Assembly (NCBI RefSeq): GCF_026151205.1 | Contig: NC_087074.1 | Span: 5,332,001-5,396,000, forward strand | Direction of reading: 5' to 3' | From: Bolinopsis microptera | Lineage: Eukaryota > Ctenophora > Tentaculata > Lobata > Bolinopsidae | DNA length: 64,000 nucleotides | Part shown: positions 1 to 12,900 of the stretch, piece after piece | How positions within the stretch are numbered: position 1 is the first letter of the stretch | How the letters are laid out: each line of letters begins with the position of its first letter | Program-made: the position numbers and the translations under genes | The notes under the pieces: generated by a model | What the model was told of the DNA's origin: nothing | Databases searched by the model: none | What the model saw: the letters and a program-made list of their open reading frames with translations, nothing else

Positions 1-1
1 T

Positions 2-1612
2 GTGCAACCTGACCCTCTATAATTACCTGTCATACCGATTCATGTAATTAAGCAGTCCTCTAAAATAGTTACTCCTTTACTCACTGTACTGTATAACGAA
101 TGTATGAAAGATGGCATATTTCCAGATGACCTTAAAGTTGGAAGGATTAGTCCCATTTACAAGAAAGATAACCAGGAACTCCTTGAAAACTATAGACCTG
201 TATCAACACTAGCTGTGTTTGGTAAAATATTTGAAAAGATTATATTCAATAGATTATACAGCTTCTTTCATTCACAGAACTCCTTATATGAAAACCAGTA
301 CGGATTCCGTAAAAATTACTCGACCAGTTATGCCCTAAATTACTCAGTGAACCACGTAGAATCTTGCCTCAAGAAAAAACAACACGTTCTTGGAATATTT
401 ATTGATCTTAGTAAAGCCTTTGATACAATATCACATGAAAAGTTACTGCATAAGTTAGAAAATTATGGAATCCGTGGAAATGCAAATAACCTTATAGCAA
501 GTTACCTGTCGAACAGATACCAGTATGTCTCGGTATTAGGTGAAGAATCCGAGAAACTTCCAGTAGTCTATGGAGTGCCGCAGGGGAGCTGTCTTGGTCC
601 CTTACTTTTTATTATTTATATTAATGACATCCGTAACTCATCAATTATAGGAAAGTTTATACTATTTGCCGACGACACTAACATATTTATAGAAGACACA
701 TGTGTCAAAAGACTATACGAAAAAGGAAATGAAGTTCTATCATTTGTGTACAAGTATATGAAACTAAACTTATTACATATTAACATTAAGAAATGTTGTT
801 TTATTCATTTTAAACCCTCACGGGCCAAAGAGGAAGTAGAAAATGACGAGAACATACTAACTTTAAATAATGTAGTTATTAAAAGAGTTCAAGAAGCTAC
901 ATTTCTAGGCGTTATTATTGACGACCAACTTAACTGGAAATCACATACGCAGTCACTTAACTCAAAACTTAAATGCGAAGTAGGAAAGCTGTGCAGAATA
1001 CGACACATTGTCCCAAAGCAGTATTATAAGGATTTATATCATACTCTATTTGAATCACATTTAGGATTTGGAATATCTGTGTGGGGTGGTATTAGCAATA
1101 ACCGACTTGAACCTATCTTTAAAACACAGAAAAAGTGTATAAGAATTCTGTTTGGGGATAGAGAAGCTTACCTAGAGAAGTTTAAAACGTGTGCCCGAAC
1201 ACGACCTGTTGATAAGCAAAGACTGGGGGTGGACTTTTACCAAAAAGAACACTCCAAGCCCTTGTTCAAAACCCACAGGTTGTTGACGGTCCACAATCTG
1301 TACAAGTACACTTGTCTCTTAGAACTATTCAAAATTAATAAGTTAGAGGAACCATTATCACTGTACTCATCATTTAACAGGTCACCACGACGAGAGGATT
1401 ATTTCATTACATCACAACCATCCTCACAATTCATCTACCAATCATCCTACATGTGGAACAGCTGTCGACAAACATCAAGTAAGATTAGTTTTAATACTCC
1501 GACAAACGGGTTTAAGAATATATTGAAAATTGCCTTACGAGAATTGCAATTCAAGCATGATACACTTGATTGGTGTGAGCTTAATTTTGCCACAAATGAG
1601 CTCAAGTTCTGA
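2..1612 (+). pseudogene. 5'-truncated non-LTR retrotransposon reverse transcriptase
   Basis: An open frame from the first ATG at 104 to 1612 encodes 502 residues of a LINE reverse transcriptase. The frame extends upstream to a stop at 20-22, and residues before the ATG (such as VTPLLTVLYNEC) already read like RT family sequence, so the ATG is not the true start. RT motifs appear in order: a YRPVS block, FIDLSKAFDTISH with the first catalytic Asp, YGVPQGSCLGPLLF, and LFADDTNIF with the catalytic Asp pair. A typical LINE C-terminal region follows. The endonuclease and ORF1 are missing, either because they lie outside the window or through 5' truncation; the stop at 20 favours a dead copy. The clade is CR1/jockey-like by motif style, but not resolved. 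The catalytic core itself is unbroken. Confidence 0.85.
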
Positions 1613-4600
1613 TTTATGTGAGTTACTAAAATGACCATATATCTTTTCTCATACATATAACCACTGCACTCCAACCAAAAACATTACTTACACCATACTA
1701 CACAAATGATATATATATATATATACACAAACACACTAGTACCGAGCAATCGCACTGTAAAACATGCTCACGATACACTCAAAATTGGAAATATTCAACG
1801 GCTTGTATATGAAACTTACACTTACACTCAGTGTACACCCAGTGTTAACTAGTATTACACACTGGTAAACTCTACGTAACGCGCGAAAATAATAATTTTA
1901 TGGCGTTTTCATTGTCACATCTCACGTCGACGGGATTAAACGCGCGCGCGCGTAACATCTTATCTTACTGCTATCTCAACGAATAAACACACAACGACTT
2001 TGACAATTGACCGACGACTTAACGATTGTGAGTTATGACGGACTTAACTGTATGGGTCAACTACTAAAACTGCATTGTATACTATCTTAATCATTATACT
2101 GGACATTAGATGACGAAGTATCTTGAGCAGCACTTTATACCTCCACTTAGAACTTGATTAGTCACGAACAATAGAATCATTATAAATCAATACAATAAAA
2201 CATCTTGATCAATAAATGCCTAGCAGCACCAGACAGCAGCCGTGTACCTATTTCGACTCCACGGAGTCCCTGATGGACTTTTGTTTACTTTTGTTAATAA
2301 TTTGACCGCAACCTTTCTTTCTCGAAACACAAATCCTACTGTACTTCATTACAGTATTAAGATAATATAAAGCAAATCATGTGAATATATGACTACGAAA
2401 TAGATCTATAGATTTGTCCTTGTAGCGCGATGCACTACTGGGTCGCGCGCGCGCATCCAATAATGCTTCTCGCAACCACGTATGCAGATCGGCGAAATGC
2501 GAAGGATTGACATCGTGAATTAAGATTTGTCCATAATATTTAATACCGTATTGATGGTTTTGAATTTTGTAAATTGAATTTTAATGTGAAGCGTTTACTC
2601 TTCCCCCTCGGCAATTAATTAGAAAGTTAGATTAATGACAATAATTGCCAAATGACGTAGTAGATATAAATGTTCAATGTTGTTGAGTGATTTCAAGAGT
2701 AGTGGTCCACAGGGGTCCGAAAAAGCCGTACAGGCACTTGGGTCCTTATCATTGTCACTAGTCCCAATTGGATTAACTTTACACAAAACATGAACGTTTA
2801 CAATTTAGACGTACACATTGGCACGATATTTATTAGAAAGCAAACAGTATAAAATAATACGTGCGTGCGCGGCTTGAGCCGCGCCGCATAACAAGTTATG
2901 CGTTTAGGGGCTGGAGTACGCGTGTTTACAGATTAATGAATTGTTGCATTGTAAATATTTAAAGTTGACGATATATTATGATTTAATAGTAAATTTTTCA
3001 AAGCTGGCTTTGGACTTAGGTAAAATTATAATTTATTTATTTAAAAGAAAAAACCACGGATAGTTTTAAATTTACATAGTCGTATAACTATAATCAAGTT
3101 AATCCTGTTTTCAAGAATGCGCGGCTTTGGCGGCCAGTTATTGACTTGTACATAAAATTGAATTTTAAATAGAAATGTGAATGTATTAAAATTTAAAACT
3201 TTCAAAACGGAGGCTTATAAATATTATTATATTATGATTGTAAAATAAAGGATAAAATTTTAAATTTGTTTCGCTAAAAAATTTGTTTCGCTATAGATAC
3301 TGCATCTGAAAGTTTTGTAATCATGTCGAGGTAATACATTTTTATTTATAGATGAGCAATAGCAAATAAGAGCTGTGATCAAAGATTGCCATGATGCCTG
3401 TAAGCTACATGATACACATGCATAATCCATCTTTATAGCCTTATTTTCCTTAATTGTGTCCTCCCTGTGGTACCAAGACAGACTCATCTTTATAAAGATC
3501 CTTAGGATACAAGGATACAAAATGGAAACTACTTTTGTTAAATTAAACAATACGTGTAAACTTGAAAATAATTTACGCCAATTAAATAGAATTTGTGGGG
3601 TTCAATTTGATTATGCACTTGCTAATATTTTAATTAAAGGCTACAAATCAAGGTTGCAAAATGCAACTGTGATGACAATAAGTTAGTTTCATCACTGGGC
3701 AATACTCTTTCTGCAGTCTACTGTATTGTCCAGCTACTTGATTCCTTACCTGTAAAAAAAATTTTGAATACAAAAATCGTCATCATCCTTTTAATTTACA
3801 AAAAGACTAATTTAAGATTTCAAATGTTTCACAAAGTCTAAGTGTGAAATTGTAACAAATGTGCTCATTTTTTTCCAATTCAATATTTTTAGAACCTAAA
3901 GCAACCGCTAGGTTGCCTTTAAATATCAAATTGGATTCTTTTTATTCTAGCTTCGTTTATGCTGTAATAAATTGCATGAAATTTAAATTTTTGCTTTGAC
4001 TTCCCTTCCCGCCTTCTGGCTCACATATACCACTTCAATGACAATTATTTGCAACACTCCCAACAGAGTCTCCAAGCAGCTAGACAATATAAAAGTACAC
4101 TCTCTTTGAAATAACTCACTCAACTATTAAATTAATTTGTTTGTTCTTCTTGTTTTAGATTCAGGATCTTTATTGTTCCTGTTTTGATGTGTGACTGCTG
4201 CAATTTGATTGTTTAAAGTGAGATGACAGTTTCCGCAAGTAAACGAAGCCATACCATACGGGATCACTGAGTTAGGGATTGAAGCCATGTTCAGGATATA
4301 ACCTGGGCTCAGTTGAAAGCTGTAGTATACAGTATATATATATGTTTAGTACACTAAATCATTTGGGTACTGTAATTTATTTAATAATAAGGACCCCAAT
4401 TATGCGAACAGGAAGTGGTTATTGGGCAGGGAAAAGTAAGTGGAATTCCTGGGCTAATCTGTTGTTATTTGGGTAATTTGCATGGTGAAGTCCTCCATAG
4501 TCCATATGTCAAGAGTGCAACTAACGTGCATTATTAATTTAGTATACACACACCACGCTCATGTTGTTATGGACACAGATTCAGTTGTTGCACTCCATGC

Positions 4601-6590
4601 ACTTTACTTTAACACCAAAACTCATTGACTCAATAAGCTAACGAGTGTTTAATGGTTTCCCAACTTAACATCAAGGTTTGATTCAATTGTAACTTATTAC
4701 GATTTGCACTGTTGCTCCTGTTTAATTCATTGCAGTGAGGTGTGACAGTGGGGTGTACAATATAGAATAGAATTACACACAAGAGGGTTTCCTTGTTCAG
4801 TATCATGGGATTAATCCTATGTTGTTAAATATTCTACAATTACACAACACTCCGGATATATTTCCTTATTTTGTTCAACAAATATCGTGCATTACCAGCT
4901 GTATGTTTCGTGTGCCCCTGTTTGCTATGTAACCCGTCACAAAAGTGACCAGGTTATAATATTATATCATGTCAGGTTCTGTTTAACAGGTCAACATGCA
5001 CGTTACCAGGTACTTGTTTTTAAAGTGACACATTATTCGGACACGGCAGATTAGTAGTTTCAAACGACTAACCCTCCTTTACAACTTTTGACAGCTTTAC
5101 TTTGACAGGTTAATGTTGGTTGCTCTTTCACTTGTACGGGATTTTAACCCTGAGGTTGAGAAACTGTAATCGCATAAAAACACTAGTCTATAATCGGACT
5201 AGGCACTGAGAGGTTTACAGTTAGGATACCACAAAATAGGTTTTATAAAATAGTAATCGTTTAACATCCGACATTCAGTGTACTAGACTAATTTACTATC
5301 CAGCTGTATAAAGTTATAAGATTATATTTTATACATTACTTTAATTAGGTCCTTATTCTCCTGGAGGAGTCGGTTTCCTCAGTTAGATACATGTTAAATG
5401 TACATGCCAATAAATGCCAGTTACCTCATTATCTCAGTTACCGCGGTAATGGGTATACATTGCTCCAAGTCAGAAAGTTAGAAGTACATACGCAGCCCCC
5501 ACTAAGATGGCCTATTTCCAATTCTCATAGGATCTATCTGAATTAAATAATGAATGTCCCAGTGAGCCAGGGGGCGTTGCAGATTATGTTATAGTAAGTA
5601 AGAATTATGGGTACTGAGTACTCCAGAGTGGGTACTCCAAAGTGCATATTAATTTAATCTGCCTCATGAAGTGCTGAGCTGGTTACACGCCTTGTCGGGA
5701 AACGTACTCAGGATCAGAGTAGTGATATGTCACCTCCTGATATTCAGGAAGCCTTAACCATGCGGAACTTTTATTTTCGAAACCCTCCTTGTGGGAAATG
5801 ATTTATTCACGACAGGAAGTTAGAGTCCATTTTTCTGAGGGGAAATTCAACAGCTCCAGAATCGCAGGTATACAATTAACAAGTTGAGAATATTTAATAC
5901 CCTAATTTAGCTATCTCTGAGTCCTAGTATTGTTATTAAACTAAAATCAGAAACTAATCCCCTAAAAGTAATGTAATGTTATTGACAGCAATGTTTAAAA
6001 GCCTATTTAAGAACTTATTTATAACTGAAAACTGAAAACTGATTTTGTTGTCCCCAGCCGCCCGGATTAGATTCAGATTCCAATCCATTTGTAGAACACT
6101 TTACATTGTTACAACACCTATCTTTCGTTGGGGGCACATGATTTGAGTTGACAAGTTGTAGCTGCATGTAATTTGAGATGGTAAAATCACTCATACACCC
6201 TTCCCTACTATTTCGCTATTTGTATTGTATACGCTCATTGTAGGGCCATTTGTCGCCTCCCTTCAAATAGCATGTTTTGAGTTTGGGATCGTTAGTAGCC
6301 TCAAAACCTTTGAGTAGGTACATTACTCTCTTTAGGCTACTTTGTTTTGTATAACTTACTTTAGGATATCATGTGTTGTCATAGTTGAATACCCCAGTGT
6401 TTGTTTAAAGTGTGGTATAAAATTCAGTAAGATTAATTGGACCATAATATTACTACATATGTACAATAGTCGGTGGCCACGATTGAGTATATTTCCAATA
6501 ATAAACATGCACACGCAAAATAATAATATGACGTGATTTACCGTGATTTTGACCGCATATTTCAAATCCGTACATTGCGTAATATGGGAG
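1613..6590. other. Intergenic, no gene recognised
   Basis: Only short, compositionally driven open frames occur here. There is a short (TA)n run near 1708-1725, CG-alternating clusters near 1941-1952 and 2445-2456, and a short TA run near 4333. No splice-consistent exons or TE termini were recognised. Distal regulatory DNA cannot be excluded. Confidence 0.5.
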
Positions 6591-6860
6591 ATTGTAACAG
6601 TCCGAGGAAATGTCTGGATTGTAACAGTCCGAGGAAATGTCTGGATTGTAACAGTCCGAGGAAATGTCTGGATTGTAACAGTCCGAGGAAATGTCTGGAT
6701 TGTAACAGTCCGAGGAAATGTCTGGATTGTAACAGTCCGAGGAAATGTCTGGATTGTAACAGTCCGAGGAAATGTCTGGATTGTAACAGTCCGAGGAAAT
6801 GTCTGGATTGTAACAGTCCGAGGAAATGTCTGGATTGTAACAGTCCGAGGAAATGTCTGG
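6591..6860. repeat. 27-bp tandem array, 10 perfect copies
   Basis: Ten head-to-tail copies of a 27-bp unit beginning attgtaacagtccgagg, with no base difference visible between units. Because 27 is a multiple of three and the unit has no stop in several frames, it produces open frames on both strands (for example a 9-residue CNSPRKCLD repeat on +). No flanking coding signal supports translation. Confidence 0.97.
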
Positions 6861-6890
6861 ATTGGTCACGTGATCAGGAAACTACAATAA

Positions 6891-6984
6891 CAGCGCTATC
6901 TTTAGTAGTGTTTCAATTGTTGGAGTCCTCCTCTAAACAGCGCTATCTTTACCAGTGTTTCAATTGTTGGAGTCCCCCTCTAAT
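6891..6984. repeat. 47-bp direct repeat, two copies
   Basis: Two adjacent copies of a 47-bp unit starting cagcgctatcttta, at 6891-6937 and 6938-6984, with a few mismatches. They lie 30 bp after the 27-bp array, so this stretch is generally prone to tandem duplication. Confidence 0.9.
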
Positions 6985-9939
6985 TTTGGTATAAATAGGA
7001 CTGCAGCACTACAATGTTGCAATATGTATGACATTGTGTACTCTCACTGCAGAGGGAAGACACTTTGCCTGCCATTTTGTGCATCGTAAAGTACAAATGT
7101 CTGGCTTCACCTCGTACGAAATTAATAAACTACAAATTTTGAGTGTGTAAGAAATAAATTGTACGTAAAATGGGATGACAAAAAGAACCATAAAATGTTG
7201 CTCTATTATAATACTGTTACTTGGTGCGCCAGTTTAATCAAATTAACGATTCTGCAATATCGTCCCCAGCTTTTATGAGCTTTTCTTATTGCAAAAGTTA
7301 CAGCACTTCTTGGAAGAGAGAGTAATCAGCTAATAGTAATGTAGCTATATAGTTATACTAGTTTTGTGAGGCACTTTCTGCATCTTTCTGCCACTTGCAA
7401 CAGGTTGGCATTGTGCCGCAATGATTCTAAACTTGCTCTATAATTGTTACTGTACTATATACGAGTCCCCTGCACATGACAATCATGAAACTGTACTTTT
7501 ATAACAGGGGTTAAAATTTTCCTGTTTAAGATTAGTGCGATTGGCATGATATAAACATAATATTATCACGTTTCTTGGCAACTTGCCCTAAAGTTCCATG
7601 AGCATGACAAACATAGTAATTCAGGTGGCTTCTTCCCTATTTTGCGGCATACTCTATTTGATCGTTTGTAAAGTAAAGGTTTTAAACTGTGAATGATAGC
7701 TAGACTCTTGAGACAGACTTTGGTGGCACGAATGTTAGCGCCACTTACTGACATGATGAATCACTATGTTCCTCACTTACTACTACTTTACTTTATTTAT
7801 AATCCCATTTAGCTGTGTAGCTGATGGGCTTGCAGTTTGATAAATGATCCCTTTTACATTCCCATCATGCTCCAGACGTCAGAGTTTATTAAGCTAATAA
7901 TACAGGATTGTTTCATTATCAGACATAAGACTATGCAGACATGTATATTACACATTTCGTTAGTATTTCAGACATTACTACTGTAGTACGTCAGTACTTT
8001 GTTGAATCTGCTTTCCGTTTATTATCAAATCGTTTAGTTTACCATTTCAAAGGACAGCGATTAGAATTTAAATGACTGCATAACCAAAGTAAAACATAGA
8101 TTCAGCATGTTTTGTTATGTTTTCTATTGATTGTGTTGGAAGTAACAGTTATTTATCAATAACTACAATGTTTAATTTAAAACGTTTCTGTAAATAACAA
8201 TGGTTACTGTATTACTTTAAACTTTCATTAACAAATGAGCCGCCAGTACCTACTTGTAGACATGTACCATGAAGCACAACTTCTATGGTATTATGGTTAA
8301 ATAATATGACCTTTAATCAGGTCCTGATTGTTATTGATAATAATATTACAACTACAGATAACATAGACGGTTCACCTCAAATACCGTTTGTAAGGTTAAA
8401 TTTAGTTCCGATATCTGTTATCGTACAGACATATAAGTACAGACATAATACAGATATAATTACAGACATATAAGCACAGATATAGTACTGATAATTAGTG
8501 CAACTATACAGAAATCAGTTCAGAGCTGATATGTTGACTTGTAGTGACCAAGTGTAGAAGCTTGTAACTGTTGAGAAACCTGCCAAATGAACAGCAGAAT
8601 AACATCACGCCATGTGTTCGTCATTCACTTCCTTCATTTTGCAGTTGTCATGACAACACACGTTGTTGTTAAACAGTGAAATGAACAAGGAATGTGTTTC
8701 CTGGATACAAGATGACGTGTCATGTGACGGCGTTATGTCTGTAGTACCCTGTATAACTGGTACAGTACCAGTAACTGGTACATGTTACTCAGTGTGGGTG
8801 TATATCGGGGAGACTGGCGAGGTTGACAGAGGATACCCTCTAACTTTAGTTCCATATCGCACCAACTCTTTACTCTTTTGGCTCTTAGAAACCTGCAAAT
8901 TTGGTACTTTAGTTTGCTGTCGTGCTGTTAACTTGATTTGATATGTCTCGTGTATATCAGGAGGTGTAGAGGAGATAAGAGAAGCTAGAGCAGGAGAAGT
9001 GGGAGAAGTGGGACATGACGAAATATATTATTTTTAAAGTCGACATTTTGGGGTTTAGTTTTTTAAGATGGTTAAATCATAACACTATAATAACTTTTAC
9101 CTGTCGTATTTGTTGGGTTACTCAGTTAATATTACACTTGTAAGTATTACCCGCTAATCTTGGTTTCGTTGCATCATCCACTGTAATGCTGTACAGTACT
9201 GCTACTCCTTGTACAATGTACAAACTGATAAGGAGGGGTTATTGTTAAAAGCATTATAACTTTGCGTGGGAACCTTTCAGTTTTGTCTAGATTTGTTGTT
9301 GTCATGGTACCATTTTGACAAGTAGTTGCCATGGCAGTATGTTCTAGCGTTGTTGCCATGACAACCCATAAATCTTGACATTGTCAATAATGCGTTACTG
9401 CATCTGCTACCTGCTTTCCGTCGCTATTTTTACTTACTGTCCTCATTACAAAGGGGGCTTGATACTTTACAAGCTCCAAGTAAGATATAATTATCATACG
9501 CTGTTGTTGTTTACAGTTGTCTGTGTGTTATTAACAGTTGTATTTACTGCTGGTATCTGTTGATAGCTGAAATATAGCTACCAGCTACTTTATGATAGCT
9601 ACCAGCTACTTTATTATGTGACTTGTGGTATTTATTGGGTGTTACTAAAACTTGCTAATGGTTCGTAAAGTGTTTGTAAATTTGTAATGCTCTTTGTTAT
9701 TTTCAGCTACTTAAGAGTTAGGTATTTTGGTATTTGACGCTCACTGCTCGTAGCTTTTCAGTGCATTACAGTCATGTTTTTCAGTATTATCTACTCAGAA
9801 ACATGATTCACATTCTTATTGATACACTTACTGATTTTATGGTAAAGACTGTATCTGTAAATAACCAATTGTGTTAAAAAAGAAAGGATACTTTAACCAA
9901 ATTATTAAACCTATTTGACTAATTCTCTTATTTTTATAG
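6985..9939. other. Intergenic or 5' flank, no gene recognised
   Basis: No ORF with recognisable protein content. Small repeats include a tacagacatata-type cluster at about 8425-8485 and an 18-bp doublet (tagctaccagctacttta) at about 9574-9613. A 92-codon open frame at 8663-8941 has no recognisable domain and is not called. The 3' part is presumably upstream or 5' UTR DNA of the gene beginning at 9941. Confidence 0.5.
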
Positions 9940-9940
9940 C

Positions 9941-9996
9941 ATGCCACGAAAAAGAGATAGCAACTCAGTTATGAAGCCTAGAAAGCATTCAAACAG
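9941..9996 (+). CDS. Coiled-coil gene, exon 1 (start codon exon)
   Basis: The exon runs from ATG to a GTGAGT donor, ending in phase 2. A strong acceptor (pyrimidine-rich, ending tttttatag) stops one base before the ATG. An upstream non-coding exon or a trans-spliced leader is therefore expected. Confidence 0.8.
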
Positions 9997-12900
9997 GTGA
10001 GTTACTAGATATTTTAAAGTTACCAGCTAAATTATACCTATATTATAGCTAGATTATACCTGGATTTGTCTGTAGTAAGCAGTATATTGTATGTGTGTTC
10101 ATGTTTAAGAAAGTGTTCATGTTGAAGGTTTCTGAGAACCCAGGAATGTGCGCTGCAGGTGTTGATAATCTGAGAACTTTCCCTCATTTGACATGGCCGC
10201 AGTTTCTAGACGCCTTAACCTTACCTAGTGACCTTATGAAACGGATATAGTTGACCACATTATCACAGTCAAATTTCCATCGCCGCATATTTTCTGCGAC
10301 TGTTCACTTTTCGCTGAGAACAATTTCCTGGATAAATCACGGATACCTTTGAATAGAAGTTCCTGCTCGAACAGTCTGCGCGGGTTTTAGTGTAATAATC
10401 TTAACAGCTGTGTGGAGGGTACTTTCAGCCGCACCCTTAGTTACACCTGTACCTATTTAAAGAGTTGTCACGCACGTGCTGCAAGTAGTAGCTAATCTGT
10501 TGTGTTATGTAACATGTAGAGATTATTATGGGGGCTGTTCCCAACTGTTAATATTTTAGTAAGCAATAATATGTTGTTATGTTAATGATATGCTGTTATG
10601 TGTTGTGTAAAAATAACGCATTTTGTGCATCTTGTCTCGTACTCGGCTCACTGTGCGACTACTAACTTAGTATGATTGGGTTGTTATAGCTATTTACGTG
10701 TCTCAGTGCTATGTCACTTTGTTTGATGTCTTCCTGTCGTTTGTTTTCAGTTCGTTTGTTTTCAGTTTGTTTGTGGTTTTTTCGTGTGTTTTGAACTTAG
10801 TTTCGTTCGCCTGTCTTGTTAAAGTCCTTTTTAGTGTGTATAAAGTTCGGCAGACATTTCGGCAGACATTTTGGCTGCCGCTTATCAAACAGCAGTCATT
10901 TTACCCATAAGAAATGAGACGCTGTATTGATTGTATTACTTTCCGTAAAATTTGATTTTCTAATAAGATTACATGACGGTTATTATGGGGTATTTAAGGA
11001 GATTACATTTACATTTATTCGTATTTTGTTGTCGCCTATAACATGATATGAAATACACATACCCACGCACGTTCTAACTTTGATAAAGTTCCAACTTGCA
11101 ATTTATAATCTGGTTTTGTTTCCCTAGATTGAACTGTATGCCTGGCCAGTCACCAACTTGCTTGTTACTGTTATAGTTACTGTTGGTTTTGTAAAAATCA
11201 AATGACTATTCAGAAACGATTCTCACCATTGTTGCGGAAACTCTTGTAATTCTAAAACTTTTTAATAACTCGTAATTTCTCTGATAATGCATGTCATGAG
11301 ATTAGTTATTATAAATCGCACAATAGAAAATAAATATGCGTCAAAACTTGGCCCATGTCCACTGTCCAGTCTAGTTGTTTAAGTAATCCTCACAAGGTTG
11401 GCTCATATCCAGTGCAGTTAGTTTCTGTATTCAGTTAACTACAGTTGATGAGAAGCTTTCTACCATTAATGAATAAAATAATAAAGTATAGATGGAATTT
11501 AATAGTATACAGATAACACTAATAATGAATCTATACAAACACAGTATTGAGTACAATATCAAATAATTACATTAATATGGGAAGATAACATCATGCGTAT
11601 AGCATACTTGTCAATACTTGCACAATGTACAGACAATACCCCCTTATCACTACACTATACATTTGCAGCTCCAAGATAAGTCAACTGTTGACAGAATCTA
11701 CTGTTCAAATGTGTTAAAATGTTCACGATCAGAAATTCACGCCATTATTTGACCGCTGAAGATGGGGCCTCTATGCTTCAATAAGCTGAAGGGATCTGAT
11801 ATCTGCTATATGAGGGTACAAGAATAAGAAAGTGATTGTATTGGTATATTTATATGTAACCGAGCTTGCAGCTGTAGTGACTAGTGGTTTAAGGCACCCG
11901 GCCAGTATTATAATATATGTGGATATGTGGATATGTGGATATGTGGAAATGTGGATATGTTGAAATGTGGATATGCAGCACATTATCTCGCCTCAGGGAT
12001 CTGTAAAGTTGTGAGATGTAAGTGTAGTTAGTAATTAAGTTACATTATCCGTACCAAATTAGAACGTCTTGAGTCAAGTTTGAAGTTAATCATGACATGA
12101 GCTTAAGTTTAGCCCCTTCTACTTTCTAGTCCATGGCTGGATATGTGGCTGAATCAACGAAGGACAGATCTGGAGATTTGTAAGTTGGTTTAATATCGGA
12201 TATGGCAGGGGTAAAACCGAAATGTGTGGTCGCAAATAAGAATTGTTGACATCTAAATATGACAACACTTCTGCTCTGCGTAACAGTGCCTTTCTGATTA
12301 ATCGTTTCCATTTTACGACACTCTTAAACCTCACACGATCACTTCATTTAGGACATGCATCTCAGAATAAAGTAGTTCTAAATGTGTTATAATTTTTCAC
12401 AGTTGTTACGATTGATGCTTCTTCTGCTGTTACACTTAGGAATGAATCTGGAAAGAATTGGTGTACGAACAATAGAAAGAATATTATAGAAGAGCAATAA
12501 AAAAGTGGAACGGACCACAAGATTGTTTGTAGCGCGCGTTATCAAAATACAAATATAAAGTTATAAAAAAGCATCCAGTACGATAAATAAAGTGTGCGCG
12601 CGCGGGTCCAAATTGACTGGCTCTCAAAACAACGCATAATCGCGTAATGTCTTCAAATTGGGCGCTGTAAGCGTAGAAAGTGTGGTCCACAAATTCCAAT
12701 TATGTCATTTATTATGAGCATAGGTCTTGTAATATGCTGCTGTTCTTTGTGTAATTACCTCCGTTAATCATTATTAGGCTGTATAACGATGTATTACGCG
12801 GTCCTCTACGATATTGGGCCATTAAAACTATCTCTGCTTATTATAAATGGAGCCCTTTTGTTTTGTATGCTGTCTGGTTTTGACTGACTTTCATTTTATT

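Noticed and set aside
6453..6994. Cys-rich CNSPRKCLD repeat frame resembling a metallothionein-like protein
   Set aside because: Perfect DNA repeats with open frames in several frames and both strands; no start context, splice sites or conserved flanks.
8663..8941. 92-codon frame with several Cys and Trp
   Set aside because: No recognisable domain or signal sequence; not distinguishable from chance.
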